DNA of 64,000 nucleotides from Lacrimispora defluvii (GTDB taxonomy: Bacteria > Bacillota > Clostridia > Lachnospirales > Lachnospiraceae), in NCBI GenBank assembly GCA_013036995.1, contig JAAOXG010000018.1, positions 1 through 64,000 of the forward strand, given 5' to 3'. Under the pieces are notes generated by a model. It saw nothing but the letters and a program-made list of their open reading frames with translations, was not told where the DNA came from and searched no databases. The position numbers were made by a program, and so were the translations under genes. This document shows positions 37,545-47,286 of the stretch, piece by piece. How positions within the stretch are numbered: the first letter of the stretch is position 1; every line of letters begins with the position of its first letter.

Positions 37545-37800
37545 TAAAAAAAGGCCCCAAGCGTTCATACGCTTAGGGCGAATATACAATCCGTGTTACC
37601 ACCTAAATTCAGAGAATCCTCTGCACTCCATACGGTACTGACATACCGCGTCCCTGTAACGTGGGAATTCCGTTGAAGCCTACTAGGGTATCTTCCCGTT
37701 GGGTTCAAAGCTCCGAGACTGCTTCCATATACTTCAATAAAGGTTCACACCAGCCACCTTCTCTCTGAAATTCTCCGTATACGTACTATTCCTCTTCATT
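37545..37800 (-). ncRNA. T-box leader (tRNA-sensing riboswitch)
   Basis: On the minus strand the conserved T-box GGTGGTAACACGG (about 37591-37603) is followed by a terminator (CGCCCTAAGCG ... CGCTTGGGGC, then T7, 37545-37580). TTAGG before the T-box can pair with CCTAA in the terminator arm, giving the antiterminator. Upstream is a stem I region with the AGTA loop-E element and the AAGGT/ACCTT apical stem. A GCA (Ala) triplet lies where I expect the specifier (GAAGCAGTCTC), but I could not fold stem I rigorously. Uncharged tRNA should allow read-through into the aminotransferase. Confidence 0.87.
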
Positions 37801-37820
37801 GCCTTTTCACTATTTCCGAA

Positions 37821-37849
37821 ATAATAACATAACAAAATTCAGTTGTCAA
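37821..37849 (-). promoter_or_regulatory. Promoter of the T-box leader
   Basis: On the minus strand a consensus TTGACA (37844-37849), a 17-nt spacer and TATTAT (37821-37826). It lies directly downstream of the padR stop codon. Confidence 0.8.
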
Positions 37850-37851
37850 TA

Positions 37852-38385
37852 CTATTTGCAATAACTGATACATTTATCAATCCAGGCTATAATATTCTCC
37901 TGCCGCATGATTGCGCCCTGAAGCACAAGAAAATCCCCGAACCTGTCTGAATCACGAGGCGGAACTTCGGTGTACGGTTCATTTTTCTTTTTTAATGTAT
38001 TTAACCGTTTCACATGCTGGGCTCGCTGATTCTCCAAAAGACGGACTCTTGTTTCCATATTCATATTACCTGAAAAATACATCCGGAGTCGAAATATATC
38101 TTTGGGAGTCTTTTGGATCTTTTCATCTTTATTCAGCCACTTTGTAAAATCCTCATAACCATCATCTGTTATGGTATAACGTTTGGCTTCCAGAATTTCT
38201 CCGCTTATTTCAATGTCATAGCTGACAAGTCCCTCGTCATTTAACTTTTTCAGCTCCGGATAAATCTGGCTATGATTGGCATACCAGAATTCTGCCAGCT
38301 CACTATTAAATTCTTTTGCTATTTCATAACCGGTCATAGGGTGGCGGCATAATAGCCCTAATATGGCATATTTTAAACTTCTCAT
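37852..38385 (-). CDS. PadR-family transcriptional regulator
   Basis: A 177-aa repressor. The PadR winged helix is at ~1-80 (LKYAILGLLCRHPMTGYEIAKEF, HSQIYPELKKLNDEGLV, AKRYTITDDGYEDF), followed by a C-terminal Vir_act_alpha_C helical domain for dimerisation. It is divergent from the MFS transporter gene. Its promoter is TTGACA (38443-38448), 16 nt, TATAGT (38421-38426) on the minus strand. A PadR box lies between the two genes, so it likely represses both. Confidence 0.92.
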   Translation of the reverse strand: MRSLKYAILGLLCRHPMTGYEIAKEFNSELAEFWYANHSQIYPELKKLNDEGLVSYDIEISGEILEAKRYTITDDGYEDFTKWLNKDEKIQKTPKDIFRLRMYFSGNMNMETRVRLLENQRAQHVKRLNTLKKKNEPYTEVPPRDSDRFGDFLVLQGAIMRQENIIAWIDKCISYCK

Positions 38386-38484
38386 TTTATTTTCCCCGAT
38401 TTTCTTAATTTCTTGTTATAACTATAGCAAAAATGGAAAATATGTCAATATAACAGTATTGTATTAAATATTAGAATTATATAC

Positions 38485-38522
38485 ATGTTTATATTGACAT
38501 GTTTCATTTATCATGATATAAA
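38485..38522 (+). promoter_or_regulatory. PadR box overlapping the MFS promoter
   Basis: ATGT, 8 nt, ACAT (38485-38500) is exactly the known PadR operator layout. It overlaps TTGACA (38494-38499), which with a 17-nt spacer and TATAAA (38517-38522) forms the transporter promoter. A second dyad, ATGTTT ... AAACAT, begins at 38499 and extends past the -10. Confidence 0.75.
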
Positions 38523-38556
38523 CATTGTTATAATAATAACAATTAGGAGGAGTAGC

Positions 38557-39789
38557 ATGAACTACAACAAGAAAAGATGGTTGATTCTCATCGCCAGCTG
38601 TCTCATTAACCTATGCATTGGTTCCTTATATGCATGGAGCGTTCTTTCTGTACCAATGGCAGATCACCTGAGTCAGATCACAGGGATGAAACTGACTGCC
38701 AGAGATTTATCCATTGTATTCGTAATCGCCAATGCAGTAGGTCCTATTACCATGATTACCGGAGGTACCATCAACGACACTCTGGGTCCGAAATTAGCAG
38801 TCTTAATCGGAGGTATCATGTTTGGCGGCGGTATGTTCCTGTCCGGTTATGCCAACAGCGTAAACTTTTTAATCGGAACATACAGTATTTTACTGGGGTT
38901 AGGCCTTGGAATGGTTTACGGTGCCACCATCAGTACATCCATTAAGTTCTTCCCGGACAAGAGAGGTCTTGTAGGAGGACTTACCACAGCAACGTTTGGA
39001 ATCAGTTCTGTTATTATTCCACCCATTGCTGCCATGATTATATCAACAACAGGTGTTACTTCTGCATTTAAAATTATTGGTGCTGTTTTTACAGTTATTA
39101 TCTGCCTGGGCGCTTTCTTTATGGAAAAATGCCCTGCCGATTTCGTTCCGGAAGGATATACACCTCCTTCTGCCGGCAAGCAGGCTGCCATTAATAAAAA
39201 CTGGAAAGAGATGTTACAAACACCAGTTTTCTACGTTATGATTATACTGCTTACCTGCGGTGCATTTGCTGCCCTGATGTTTATTCCAATGGCTTCCCCT
39301 CTGGCTCAGAACATCGTGGGAATGTCTGTTGTTCAGGCAACGGCTGCCGTTTCTACCCTTGCCTTATTTAACGTACTTGGCAGAATCCTGGCCGGATCTA
39401 TCTCTGACAAAATCGGACGGATCAACACCCTGGCACTTGCCTGTGTTATGTCTGTCATCGGTCTGATCATGCTTTATTTCTGTAACAAGGGAGATGTGGT
39501 CTTATTCTACATTGCCATCTCTGTGATTGGAATCTGTTTCGGTGCTTTCATGGGTGTTTTCCCAGGCTTTACTGCGGATCAGTTCGGACCGAAAAACAAC
39601 AGTGTCAATTACGGAATCATGTTTATCGGATTCGCTCTGGCTGGTACCGTAGGACCAATTATTTTAAACAAGATCTTTGCTGCTACCGGAAGCTATAAAA
39701 ATGCATTCCTGACAGCCATGGTCATCTCTTTAGCCGGACTTGGACTCACATTCGTCTATAGAAGCATTCATAAATCAAAAGCAGCATAA
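38557..39789 (+). CDS. MFS transporter, OFA (oxalate/formate antiporter) family
   Basis: A 410-aa twelve-segment transporter. The family start WLILIASCLINLCIGSLYAWSVLSVP and the GLGxGMVYG motif are typical of OFA proteins, which exchange small organic acids (oxalate/formate, lactate, pyruvate or others). I start at 38557 (MNYNKKRW) after AGGAGGAG; an earlier in-frame ATG at 38485 lies in the promoter. The substrate is unknown. Linkage to a PadR repressor suggests induction by its own substrate, possibly an aromatic or other weak acid. Confidence 0.92.
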   Translation: MNYNKKRWLILIASCLINLCIGSLYAWSVLSVPMADHLSQITGMKLTARDLSIVFVIANAVGPITMITGGTINDTLGPKLAVLIGGIMFGGGMFLSGYANSVNFLIGTYSILLGLGLGMVYGATISTSIKFFPDKRGLVGGLTTATFGISSVIIPPIAAMIISTTGVTSAFKIIGAVFTVIICLGAFFMEKCPADFVPEGYTPPSAGKQAAINKNWKEMLQTPVFYVMIILLTCGAFAALMFIPMASPLAQNIVGMSVVQATAAVSTLALFNVLGRILAGSISDKIGRINTLALACVMSVIGLIMLYFCNKGDVVLFYIAISVIGICFGAFMGVFPGFTADQFGPKNNSVNYGIMFIGFALAGTVGPIILNKIFAATGSYKNAFLTAMVISLAGLGLTFVYRSIHKSKAA

Positions 39790-39807
39790 ATTGGGGATAT
39801 AAAATAA

Positions 39808-39860
39808 TAAACGCGTCTTCACCAGGTAACTGAACGAAACCTGGCAGACGCGTTTTTTTA
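39808..39860. terminator. Bidirectional terminator
   Basis: AAACGCGTCT and AGACGCGTTT, with an inner CCAGGT/ACCTGG stem, form a long interrupted hairpin with T7 to the right and A-rich sequence to the left. It serves the convergent MFS and Gfo/Idh genes. Confidence 0.88.
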
Positions 39861-39869
39861 TACTCATAA

Positions 39870-40865
39870 TTACTGCACTTCTTGTCCATCTTCCGGAAAT
39901 ACAATTCCGGCCATTCTCCTTGCCTGAGTCAGAATTTCGCATACGCAAAGAGTATGATCCAGATAGCGGTAACAGGTGGTAAGATCACCGGAAAGAATCA
40001 TATTTTCAAACTCCAGGAACTCGCTGATCATTCGATGACTGTAGGAATGATCCGCTACTGTCTCTTTAGACCCGTCATTTAAAATCACACGGCCCCCCTC
40101 ACAAATATTAGCCGGACTGTCCTGTATCAGATAACCTTTGTCCCCCTGAATAATACAGGAATTTGGCGCACTGCAGTCCTTGGCTCCGGTCAGGGTGCAA
40201 AGAAAGCTTCCATAATCCAGTAAAAGCACTCCGGAGGTATCAATTCCCCTTTCTATATTCGCAAAATAATGAACCGATTCAGGCATTCCAAAAAGACCCG
40301 CAGCGTAATGGAGGTTATAAATATTAATATCCATCAAGGCTCCTCCGGCGCACGCAGGATCAAAGGCAGGAAGCACTTCCCCATTTTTAAAACGGTCATA
40401 CCGCCTGGAATATTGGGAATAGCTGCACCGGACCAGTCTGACGCTTCCAAGAGAAGGAATCAGCTCCTTTACTCTCCTGTAATCCGGCTGGTATAAAGTG
40501 GTTACAGCCTCAAACAGAAATAAATGTTTCTCTCTGGCTGTCCTGCTTAAAATCGTGGCCTGCTCTATGGTAGGAGTAAATGGCTTCTCCACAATTACAT
40601 TCTTTCCTGCCAGCAATGCCTGATATGCATAGGAAAAATGAAGATGATTGGGTAATCCCAAATATACCGTATCTGCTTCACATTTTAAAAAATCTACATA
40701 ATCCGTAAAAATGTGCCTGATTAAATATTCCTTTGCAAGAGCTCTGGCATCATCTTCGCTCCTTTTTGTGCTGCAAAGAGATAAAATTGTGGTATGCTTT
40801 AAATGGTGGGCAATGGATAAAAAATCTTTTACAATGATTCCTGAACCCACAATTCCAAGCTTCAC
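39870..40865 (-). CDS. Gfo/Idh/MocA-family oxidoreductase
   Basis: A 331-aa NAD(P)-dependent dehydrogenase. The Rossmann motif GIVGSGIIVKDF is at the N-terminus, LPNHLHFSYAYQALLAGKNVIVEKP (with the family EKP) near 72-96, and a C-terminal alpha/beta substrate domain with DINIYNLHYAAGLFG. The substrate, probably a sugar or inositol derivative, cannot be read. It overlaps the carbonic anhydrase gene by 4 nt. Confidence 0.9.
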   Translation of the reverse strand: MKLGIVGSGIIVKDFLSIAHHLKHTTILSLCSTKRSEDDARALAKEYLIRHIFTDYVDFLKCEADTVYLGLPNHLHFSYAYQALLAGKNVIVEKPFTPTIEQATILSRTAREKHLFLFEAVTTLYQPDYRRVKELIPSLGSVRLVRCSYSQYSRRYDRFKNGEVLPAFDPACAGGALMDINIYNLHYAAGLFGMPESVHYFANIERGIDTSGVLLLDYGSFLCTLTGAKDCSAPNSCIIQGDKGYLIQDSPANICEGGRVILNDGSKETVADHSYSHRMISEFLEFENMILSGDLTTCYRYLDHTLCVCEILTQARRMAGIVFPEDGQEVQ

Positions 40866-41416
40866 AGGCCCTTCTCCTCAACTCTGCTTAACTCACCTGT
40901 GACAGAATCAATCACAAGTCCATAGACCCGGATCTCTTCCGGAACCAATGGATGGTTTCGGATCAGTTCCACTGATTTATTGATGGATTGGTCCAAGTCT
41001 TTAAATCCACCCAGCCAGGATTCAAAATCAATTCCATAATACTTAATTAAATCAATATCCTTCTGCCTGATTCCCCGTTCCTTCATCAGCTCTATCAGCT
41101 TGCTGCTGTCTGTATATCTGGCTCCGCAGTCCGTGTGGCCTATTACCAGAATTTCCCTGACATCCAGCTCATAGATCCCAATTAACAGGCTTCTCATCAC
41201 GCTTCCAAAGGGATGGGAAATAACACCTCCTGCGTTTTTAATGATCTTTGCATCTCCATTTTTAAAACCCAGTGCGGCCGGAAGCAGCTCTGTCAGCCTT
41301 GTATCCATACAGGACACGATTGCCGTTTTCTTTTCCGGATATTTATTGGTGATAAATTTTTCATAATTTTTATTTTTTACAAATTCTTTGTTATATTTAA
41401 GTATCTCTTCTAACAT
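40862..41416 (-). CDS. Beta-class carbonic anhydrase
   Basis: Interconverts CO2 and bicarbonate. Zinc ligands are in VSCMDTRL (Cys about 35, with the Asp-Arg dyad) and GHTDCG (His and Cys, about 94-98), with NAGGVISHPFGSVMRSLL between them. The 184-aa length matches the short bacterial group. AAGGAGATGG precedes the ATG. It is translationally coupled to the Gfo/Idh gene, although no functional link is evident. Confidence 0.93.
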   Translation of the reverse strand: MLEEILKYNKEFVKNKNYEKFITNKYPEKKTAIVSCMDTRLTELLPAALGFKNGDAKIIKNAGGVISHPFGSVMRSLLIGIYELDVREILVIGHTDCGARYTDSSKLIELMKERGIRQKDIDLIKYYGIDFESWLGGFKDLDQSINKSVELIRNHPLVPEEIRVYGLVIDSVTGELSRVEEKGL

Positions 41417-41443
41417 ATTTTGTCCATCTCCTTACATGAGTCA

Positions 41444-42814
41444 TTAATCATTGGTGCGGAATATTCTCCAGATCACTCCTGTTCCGGGAACAAAGATATT
41501 GGGATCCCCTTCGATATTAAAGCCCATATCAACGATATACATGGATTCATTGGGTCCAAACATCAGATGACTTGGCCGCTCAAGTCCGCCTCCCTTGGAA
41601 AGAGACGAAGGAAATCCACTCATATTGATGGCAAATGTACTGATGGTTCTTGCCCTCATATCAATTCTGGATATCCGGTGACCGGCACCGGCATAGGATA
41701 AGCCTTCACCAACTGTTGTTTTAATGGTACTGCCATACTCTGCTACATAAACATCTCCGTATGCTCCGAATTTCTGATTATAATTAAAATCAAAACTCAT
41801 CAGAGTGGAATTGGGCGGAAAGGTTACATAGGGTCTTGGAGGAATGTTTGGTTGATTTTTTAACAGCAGAGTAGGCTGATAACCGCCTGTAGGTGTGAAT
41901 CTTGGAGAATTTACCGGTTCTCCTCCTGAATAATCAGGCCAGCCATACCAAAGATCCGGGGTTATGTAATAGAAATCATCGGTTGCATTCTCTATGGGTC
42001 TGCTTCCTACCGGATTAAACCCGTTATTCACAGCATACAACAGACCGCTGTTATTAAACTTTAGAAAAGTGGGATTACGAAATCCCCAGGCTACCTGTTC
42101 CAAATTAGAACCGTCAAGGTTGGCTCGTAAGATACTGCCTGACGCTTTGGTATATCTTTTTCTTATTTCAAACTCAATATTGGGAATCCCATAGGGAGAA
42201 AAGGCACCAGTATAGGCAGGATCATCGGTAACTGCTTCCGTAAGTATATTATCTGTTGTAAAATTCTGTCCAGTGAGTATGACATAATCTCCAGTGTAAT
42301 CACATAGCAATGGAGAAACCGGTACCCACTCGTTATCATTTCCTACAATGCCGCTGTTGGTAACGGTACCCTGTCCAAAATAGATCTTATAGTCCGGCGA
42401 AAAAGCAACCGGACCGTTGTAATGATCACCGTTACTTGGCAGACCCATAATAATATTCTGTCTTTTCCCATCCCGGAATATTCTGGTGACGAAGCCTCTG
42501 TGGGATACATAAAGAATGCCATTTAAATAATTAATTCCGGAAATAGGGGTAACAAAATCTTCCGCAATCAGTTCAAGCTGCCCATTCACCAATTTCAAAA
42601 CCTGGGGATTGCCTGTAGACAGACCAGAGTCAGCAATATAAAGACTTCCTTCTTCATCAAAAACAATGCCTGCCGGTGAATTGAGATTTTCTAAAAATAC
42701 TTCTATCCCATACCCTTTTACAATATAAATATCAGCTGGGTTTAAATATCGCCTGGGAGCAGGATCCACGTCGTTACAAGAGTGAATCCTGCTGCCGTTA
42801 TGCTCACGAAACAT
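41444..42814 (-). CDS. PQQ-dependent sugar dehydrogenase-like (sorbosone dehydrogenase) beta-propeller protein
   Basis: A 456-aa six-bladed beta-propeller protein. It shows LNSPAGIVFDEEGSLYIAD, GLPSNGDHYNGPVAFSPDYKIYFGQGT, WGFRNPTFLKFNNSGLLYAVNNG and DVYVAEYGS, all typical of the glucose/sorbosone dehydrogenase family. There is no signal peptide and clostridia lack PQQ synthesis, so dehydrogenase activity is doubtful and a binding role is possible. It has its own short intergenic regions on both sides. Confidence 0.8.
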   Translation of the reverse strand: MFREHNGSRIHSCNDVDPAPRRYLNPADIYIVKGYGIEVFLENLNSPAGIVFDEEGSLYIADSGLSTGNPQVLKLVNGQLELIAEDFVTPISGINYLNGILYVSHRGFVTRIFRDGKRQNIIMGLPSNGDHYNGPVAFSPDYKIYFGQGTVTNSGIVGNDNEWVPVSPLLCDYTGDYVILTGQNFTTDNILTEAVTDDPAYTGAFSPYGIPNIEFEIRKRYTKASGSILRANLDGSNLEQVAWGFRNPTFLKFNNSGLLYAVNNGFNPVGSRPIENATDDFYYITPDLWYGWPDYSGGEPVNSPRFTPTGGYQPTLLLKNQPNIPPRPYVTFPPNSTLMSFDFNYNQKFGAYGDVYVAEYGSTIKTTVGEGLSYAGAGHRISRIDMRARTISTFAINMSGFPSSLSKGGGLERPSHLMFGPNESMYIVDMGFNIEGDPNIFVPGTGVIWRIFRTND

Positions 42815-42863
42815 TTACTTCACCTGGTATTTTTTACTATTATATTCACAATGCCGGAAAATA

Positions 42864-43838
42864 TCAATCCTGTTTGGTTGCATCTGCATGGAGTAATGGC
42901 AGATATGCCTCATACCCTTCTGTTTTCATCTGCTCTTTGGGAATAAATCTTAAAGCTGCACTGTTGATGCAGTAGCGCAGTCCACCCATCTCCTGGGGAC
43001 CATCTGTAAAAACATGACCAAGATGGGCATTGCCTAATGTGCTTCGCACTTCTGTGCGGTGTCTGCCAAGAGTGTTATCATCAAGCTCCTTCAGCAGATC
43101 CTGCGTCAGCGGCCTGGAAAAGCTTGGCCAGCCGCAACCGGATTCAAATTTATCACAAGATAAGAAAAGAGGTTCTCCGGTTGTAATATCCACATAGATT
43201 CCCTCTCTGAATTCATCAAAGTATTCATTCTGAAAAGGAGCTTCTGTTCCATTGTTCTGGGTTACCTGATACTGGATTGTTGTAAGTTCATTTTTAAGTT
43301 CTTCCTGGGATTTTGGCGAAAATTTTTTGCTTTTATCCACTGCCAGCTTTGCCTTTTCAAATTTATCCCCGGATATATGGCAATAGCCCTGGGGATTCTT
43401 ATCCAGATACTTCTGGTGGTATTCTTCCGCTCTGTAATAGTTGGTAAGAGGCAGCCGCTCGATGGCAATCTTCTCTTTGTAATTCCTTTGAAGTTCCTCC
43501 ACTGACTTTTCAATTACCTCCTTATCCCCTTCGTCGGTATAATAAATTCCGGTTCTGTACTGTGTGCCGGTATCACCTCCCTGACGGTTTACACTGACTG
43601 GATTGATGACATCGTAATAAAGCTTAAGAATATAGGGAAGCCCTATCACTGTATCCTCATATTCAACTTTAACGGTTTCCGCATGACCGGTATTGTTATG
43701 ACATACCTCCTCGTAGGTGGGATTTTTCGTTGTTCCGTTGGCATATCCCACTTCTGTATTTAAAATTCCCGAAATATTTTCCAAATATTTTTCTGTTCCC
43801 CAAAAACAGCCGCCTGCTAAATATATCTCTTTTTTCAT
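42864..43838 (-). CDS. msrAB: Bifunctional peptide methionine sulfoxide reductase MsrA/MsrB
   Basis: Repairs both epimers of methionine sulfoxide. The MsrA domain (1-160) has the catalytic GGCFWG at 9-14. The MsrB domain (~180-315) has SGCGWPSF and the catalytic Cys in [11 protein letters not shown] near 291. The usual CxxC zinc pairs of MsrB are missing, as in the zinc-free subgroup. It lies 4 nt after the Nudix gene, probably as one transcript. Confidence 0.95.
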   Translation of the reverse strand: MKKEIYLAGGCFWGTEKYLENISGILNTEVGYANGTTKNPTYEEVCHNNTGHAETVKVEYEDTVIGLPYILKLYYDVINPVSVNRQGGDTGTQYRTGIYYTDEGDKEVIEKSVEELQRNYKEKIAIERLPLTNYYRAEEYHQKYLDKNPQGYCHISGDKFEKAKLAVDKSKKFSPKSQEELKNELTTIQYQVTQNNGTEAPFQNEYFDEFREGIYVDITTGEPLFLSCDKFESGCGWPSFSRPLTQDLLKELDDNTLGRHRTEVRSTLGNAHLGHVFTDGPQEMGGLRYCINSAALRFIPKEQMKTEGYEAYLPLLHADATKQD

Positions 43839-43842
43839 GGTA

Positions 43843-44475
43843 TCACCTTTCTTCTTTTATAGAATCAAATAAATTATACTGCCTCATCAGTTCCAGACAG
43901 GACTGAAGAATCTGTGCCGTCATCCCCCAGATTACCCAGTTCTCATACCGGTAAAATAAAATATCCCGGGTTCCTTTCGTCCATGAATACTGATTGCCTC
44001 CAGGTATCCATTCATAGGGGAAATCTTCTGGAGGCTCAGTAACCAGCACGCTTTCATATGTTTCCGGTGTCATGCTTTTTAAATAGTCGAGAGGCACCTT
44101 TATGATTTCTTCCACTTCATCGGTGCTGAAGGTATCTTTATAATCTCTTAGTTCACCAATAAAGGAGTGAATAATCAGCCGGAAGGGAGAAATATAGATA
44201 TCTCCAGGTCCAAGCACCTTAATCTGCCTGGAAGTGACGTTTAACTCCTCTATGGTTTCCCTGACTGCACATTTTTTCAGTGTCTCTCCCTGCTCCAGCT
44301 TCCCTCCTGGAAAGCAAATCTCCCCTGGCTGATGCTTTAATTTGCTGGAGCGTTTTTCAAACAAAAGATACTTTGCTCCATCAATTGTCAGAACGGGTAT
44401 TAAAACCGCATACTTCCTGTATTTTTCTTCCTCAACCATTCCGGGTTTTCTGCGGGAAAATGTCTGCCTGTCCAA
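43843..44475 (-). CDS. Nudix hydrolase, CoA pyrophosphatase-like
   Basis: A 210-aa Nudix protein. The Nudix box [22 protein letters not shown] is complete (about 77-98) and is preceded by [12 protein letters not shown], which resembles the NuCoA motif of YeaB/NudL CoA pyrophosphatases. It likely hydrolyses CoA or a nucleotide sugar. GGAGGTGG precedes its start. The operon partner is msrAB. Confidence 0.87.
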   Translation of the reverse strand: MDRQTFSRRKPGMVEEEKYRKYAVLIPVLTIDGAKYLLFEKRSSKLKHQPGEICFPGGKLEQGETLKKCAVRETIEELNVTSRQIKVLGPGDIYISPFRLIIHSFIGELRDYKDTFSTDEVEEIIKVPLDYLKSMTPETYESVLVTEPPEDFPYEWIPGGNQYSWTKGTRDILFYRYENWVIWGMTAQILQSCLELMRQYNLFDSIKEER

Positions 44476-44611
44476 AACGCCACCTCCTTTTTGCTATGAG
44501 CAATTATAGCATCTTTTTATGCATCTCACAATATAAGGAATCCATATGGACGAATAGTTCTTATTCAGTTAGCATAGAATGCAGTAATTTAAAAATTATG
44601 GAGCAACCCTT

Positions 44612-45505
44612 ATGACCTCGAAAGAATCCTACATACAATGCTCACTCCAGTACCATCTTTTCTGGATCCGCATATTAAAAGAACACGCCATATTTATTGA
44701 GGCTACTATGCCCCCGCCTGGAAAAGAATATGCAGATCAGGCAGATACATACAAACAACAATATGACCAGCTGTTAGAAGTAGCCATTAAGCTGTCAAAC
44801 GGAGTCATCCCCTTAAGTGTTCTTGAATCCGGCCAGTTTTATACCCAGTATACGGAAGAAGCTGAGAGGCTTGCACAGCTTAACACCGGAATTACAATCA
44901 ATTCCCAGCTGACCCGCATGACCTATGACATTATACCCTGCACCGCTGACTATACCGCAACCAACAGAAATGAACAGGATGTATTCATGTTGAACCAGAA
45001 TCTTTTAAACCTGACCACTTCCTTCGTCCAGTTTCAGGCAGATCTCTTAAACAAACGTGTATCCTGTGGTTTATTTACCATGATGTATACAGCCGACATC
45101 TTACATATTCTTATGGAAGCCAAACGATACCTTGAAATTCTGAAACGGCTTCAAAGCCGGGATGATTCACTCCTGTCTGATTATAAATCTTTCTGGTCAC
45201 ACAATATGGCTGATCATGCAAAGGTAATGCGCGGACAGTTAGATCCTACGGAAACTTCATATTTTAATGCCGCCAACCAGTTTGCCAATACCTTTGATCT
45301 GCTGAGCACAGCGGAAGCGAATCCCGATACCTTCCCTACTGACCGGGAAATTCTTTCCGATGCCATTGCGATCAGTGATTTTAAGTCAGATACCACCAGC
45401 GGACTGATTACCTGTAAAATTCAGGCAATCATGCTTGCACTTTATACCGATCACCTTCTGAGGGAGGCAAATCATTTTATCTATCTTATGTATGCAGGAA
45501 GCTGA
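44612..45505 (+). CDS. DUF2935 family protein (ferritin-like four-helix)
   Basis: A 297-aa helical protein matching DUF2935, typically two related helical bundles. The first half carries QYHLFWIRILKEHAIFIEAT, the second FWSHNMADHAKVMRGQLDPTE; the spaced His/Glu residues may bind metal. The function is unknown, but such proteins are common in spore-forming clostridia and bacilli. GGAG lies 8 nt before the ATG, and a shared terminator follows. Confidence 0.88.
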   Translation: MTSKESYIQCSLQYHLFWIRILKEHAIFIEATMPPPGKEYADQADTYKQQYDQLLEVAIKLSNGVIPLSVLESGQFYTQYTEEAERLAQLNTGITINSQLTRMTYDIIPCTADYTATNRNEQDVFMLNQNLLNLTTSFVQFQADLLNKRVSCGLFTMMYTADILHILMEAKRYLEILKRLQSRDDSLLSDYKSFWSHNMADHAKVMRGQLDPTETSYFNAANQFANTFDLLSTAEANPDTFPTDREILSDAIAISDFKSDTTSGLITCKIQAIMLALYTDHLLREANHFIYLMYAGS

Positions 45506-45558
45506 AGAAGCCATAAAAAATGCGCCTTGGTCTAAGGCGCATTTTTATGGCTTCTTCA
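45503..45558. terminator. Long bidirectional terminator overlapping both stop codons
   Basis: A nearly perfect stem of about 26 bp (CTGAAGAAGCCATAAAA with its complement, then ATGCGCCTT/AAGGCGCAT) has a 4-nt loop GGTC. It includes the TGA of the DUF2935 gene on the left arm and the TGA of the GMC gene on the right arm. T and A runs inside the stem allow termination in both directions. Confidence 0.85.
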
Positions 45559-47279
45559 GGCTTTCCTTGTTGATGGAAAATATTTCTCCGCAATTTTTTC
45601 TGCAGTCCTTACAGCAAGAGCCTGGGTAGTAAGGGTGGGATTTGGACCGCCCAGTCCGTTGCATAAAACACTGTTATCTGCTATAAACAGCCTCTTTACC
45701 TGGAATGCTTCGCAATTCGTATCTGTAACAAATCCAATCCAGTGCTCATAATATGAGCACACACATCTGGCGGCCAGTTAGCCCGGCTGATGGTCTTCGC
45801 TCCTGCTTTCTTTAACAGTTCCGCCGCAAGTCCCACAAGCTGATCTCTTCTCCCTCTGTCAGCATCACTGATCTCATAGCTGATCACCGGTATATAGCCA
45901 TTTTCATCCCTGCGCTCCGTATCCAGTGTCACCCCGTTTTTCTGACTTACATCGTCGTCGGAAAACACTACGATACTGAGAGTCTTGTTATAATTTCGCA
46001 TAAATTCTTTTAAAAGTTCTCCTGCAATAATGCCTTCTCTGTCCCAGGCCTCTTCTTCCCTGGTCTGATTCTGGAAATAGTACCCCTTCTGGCTTGTTCC
46101 ATATATCATGGTGGAATTGATACCGGGACTGGTTCCAAACGGTTCAAAAGCCCCAAGTCCGGGATAATCCATTCTGGCAGCCGAATTCTGTCCTGCATAA
46201 GGCTTTACTTCAGACATTCCCAGAATATTCATCAGATCCTCTTCTTCAAAAATTCCGGATACACAGTCAATCATATGAGTGGTCAATCCTTTTCCCACCC
46301 ATTCATTTTCAGGAAGACCGGAATTTAACCAGAGTCTGGGGGATTCGATGGCGCCGGCTGATAAAACAATCACCTTAGCCTTAAATTCCCTGATTTCTCC
46401 AGTCCAAGTATTTCTTACCGTTACGCTGTTGGCAAACAGCCCTTCTTCCTCATTTTGGCCGGTATGGATAGCAGTCACAAATGAATTTGGCATAATGTCT
46501 ACATTTCCGGTCGCTAAGGCATAGGGGATATAGCTGACCAGTGTGGAACGCTTTGCCACACTTCCCACATTGGGCCCGATGCAGCAGCCGTTTACACAGT
46601 GACCGCGAAGAGTACAGCCCACCGCCTGATTGTTATCCAGATCAAAATCCGGATTATTTAACATGGGATTAATGCCAAGAATTCCATTAGGCTGAAGTCG
46701 AAATCCGGGTTTGGTTAAATTTATTTCATCGGTGTATGTAAATCCCATCTTTCTGGCGCCGTAGAGAAAAAGATCTTCTTTTGACGTTGCTGTAGCTTCA
46801 CGGACTGGAAGAGTCTGCTCCACCTCTTCATAATAGGGAATCAATTCCTCATAACTGATTGGCCAGTCACGTTCAAATGCGGCAGGGTAAGCACGGGGAC
46901 AGTTGGCAAAATACAAAAGTGTGCTTCCTCCCACTCCTGCACTCTGCCAGACAAAACCGCCCTTCTCAACGATTCTGCGCCACAGACTTGTACTTCTGTC
47001 CGCTGGTCCCCATCTGAATTTTCCTGTAATGGCATCATTCATGTCATCCTCCAGATCGGTAAAGATGGTTTTAAGCAGCTGAATATCCAGATCTTCGTTG
47101 CTTGAACTTTGCTGAGCACCTGCACTGGTGTTGGGCTCCGGCCACTTCCGGTTGCCGTACCAGGGTCCGGCCTCAAGAATCAGCACCTTTAATCCCTTTT
47201 CCCCCAGCTCTTTTGCTGCAACCGCGCCTCCGCCTCCTGACCCTATCACAATTACATCTGCATCAAATCCGTTGTCCAT
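45556..47279 (-). pseudogene. GMC-family oxidoreductase, frameshifted near the C-terminus
   Basis: An FAD-dependent alcohol/sugar dehydrogenase of the GMC family. FAD-binding DVIVIGSGGGGAVAAKELGEKGLKVLILEAG is at the N-terminus and VIVLSAGAIESPRLWLNSGLP in the middle. The frame carries the active-site His region VCAHIMST (45750-45765), then homology jumps frame and resumes as WIGFVTDTNCEAFQVKRLFIADNSVL and LGGPNPTLTTQALAV, which holds the second active-site residue. The lesion (net loss of 1 or 4 nt, or a sequencing error) is at about 45745-45752. I start at 47279 (MDNGFDADV), with GTGAGG before it. It is probably inactive unless the frameshift is an artefact. Confidence 0.8.
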
Positions 47280-47286
47280 ACGCACC

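Noticed and set aside
45556-45762. Separate 68-aa gene
   Set aside because: It is the C-terminus of the GMC oxidoreductase in a shifted frame (LGGPNPTLTTQALAV motif), not an independent gene.
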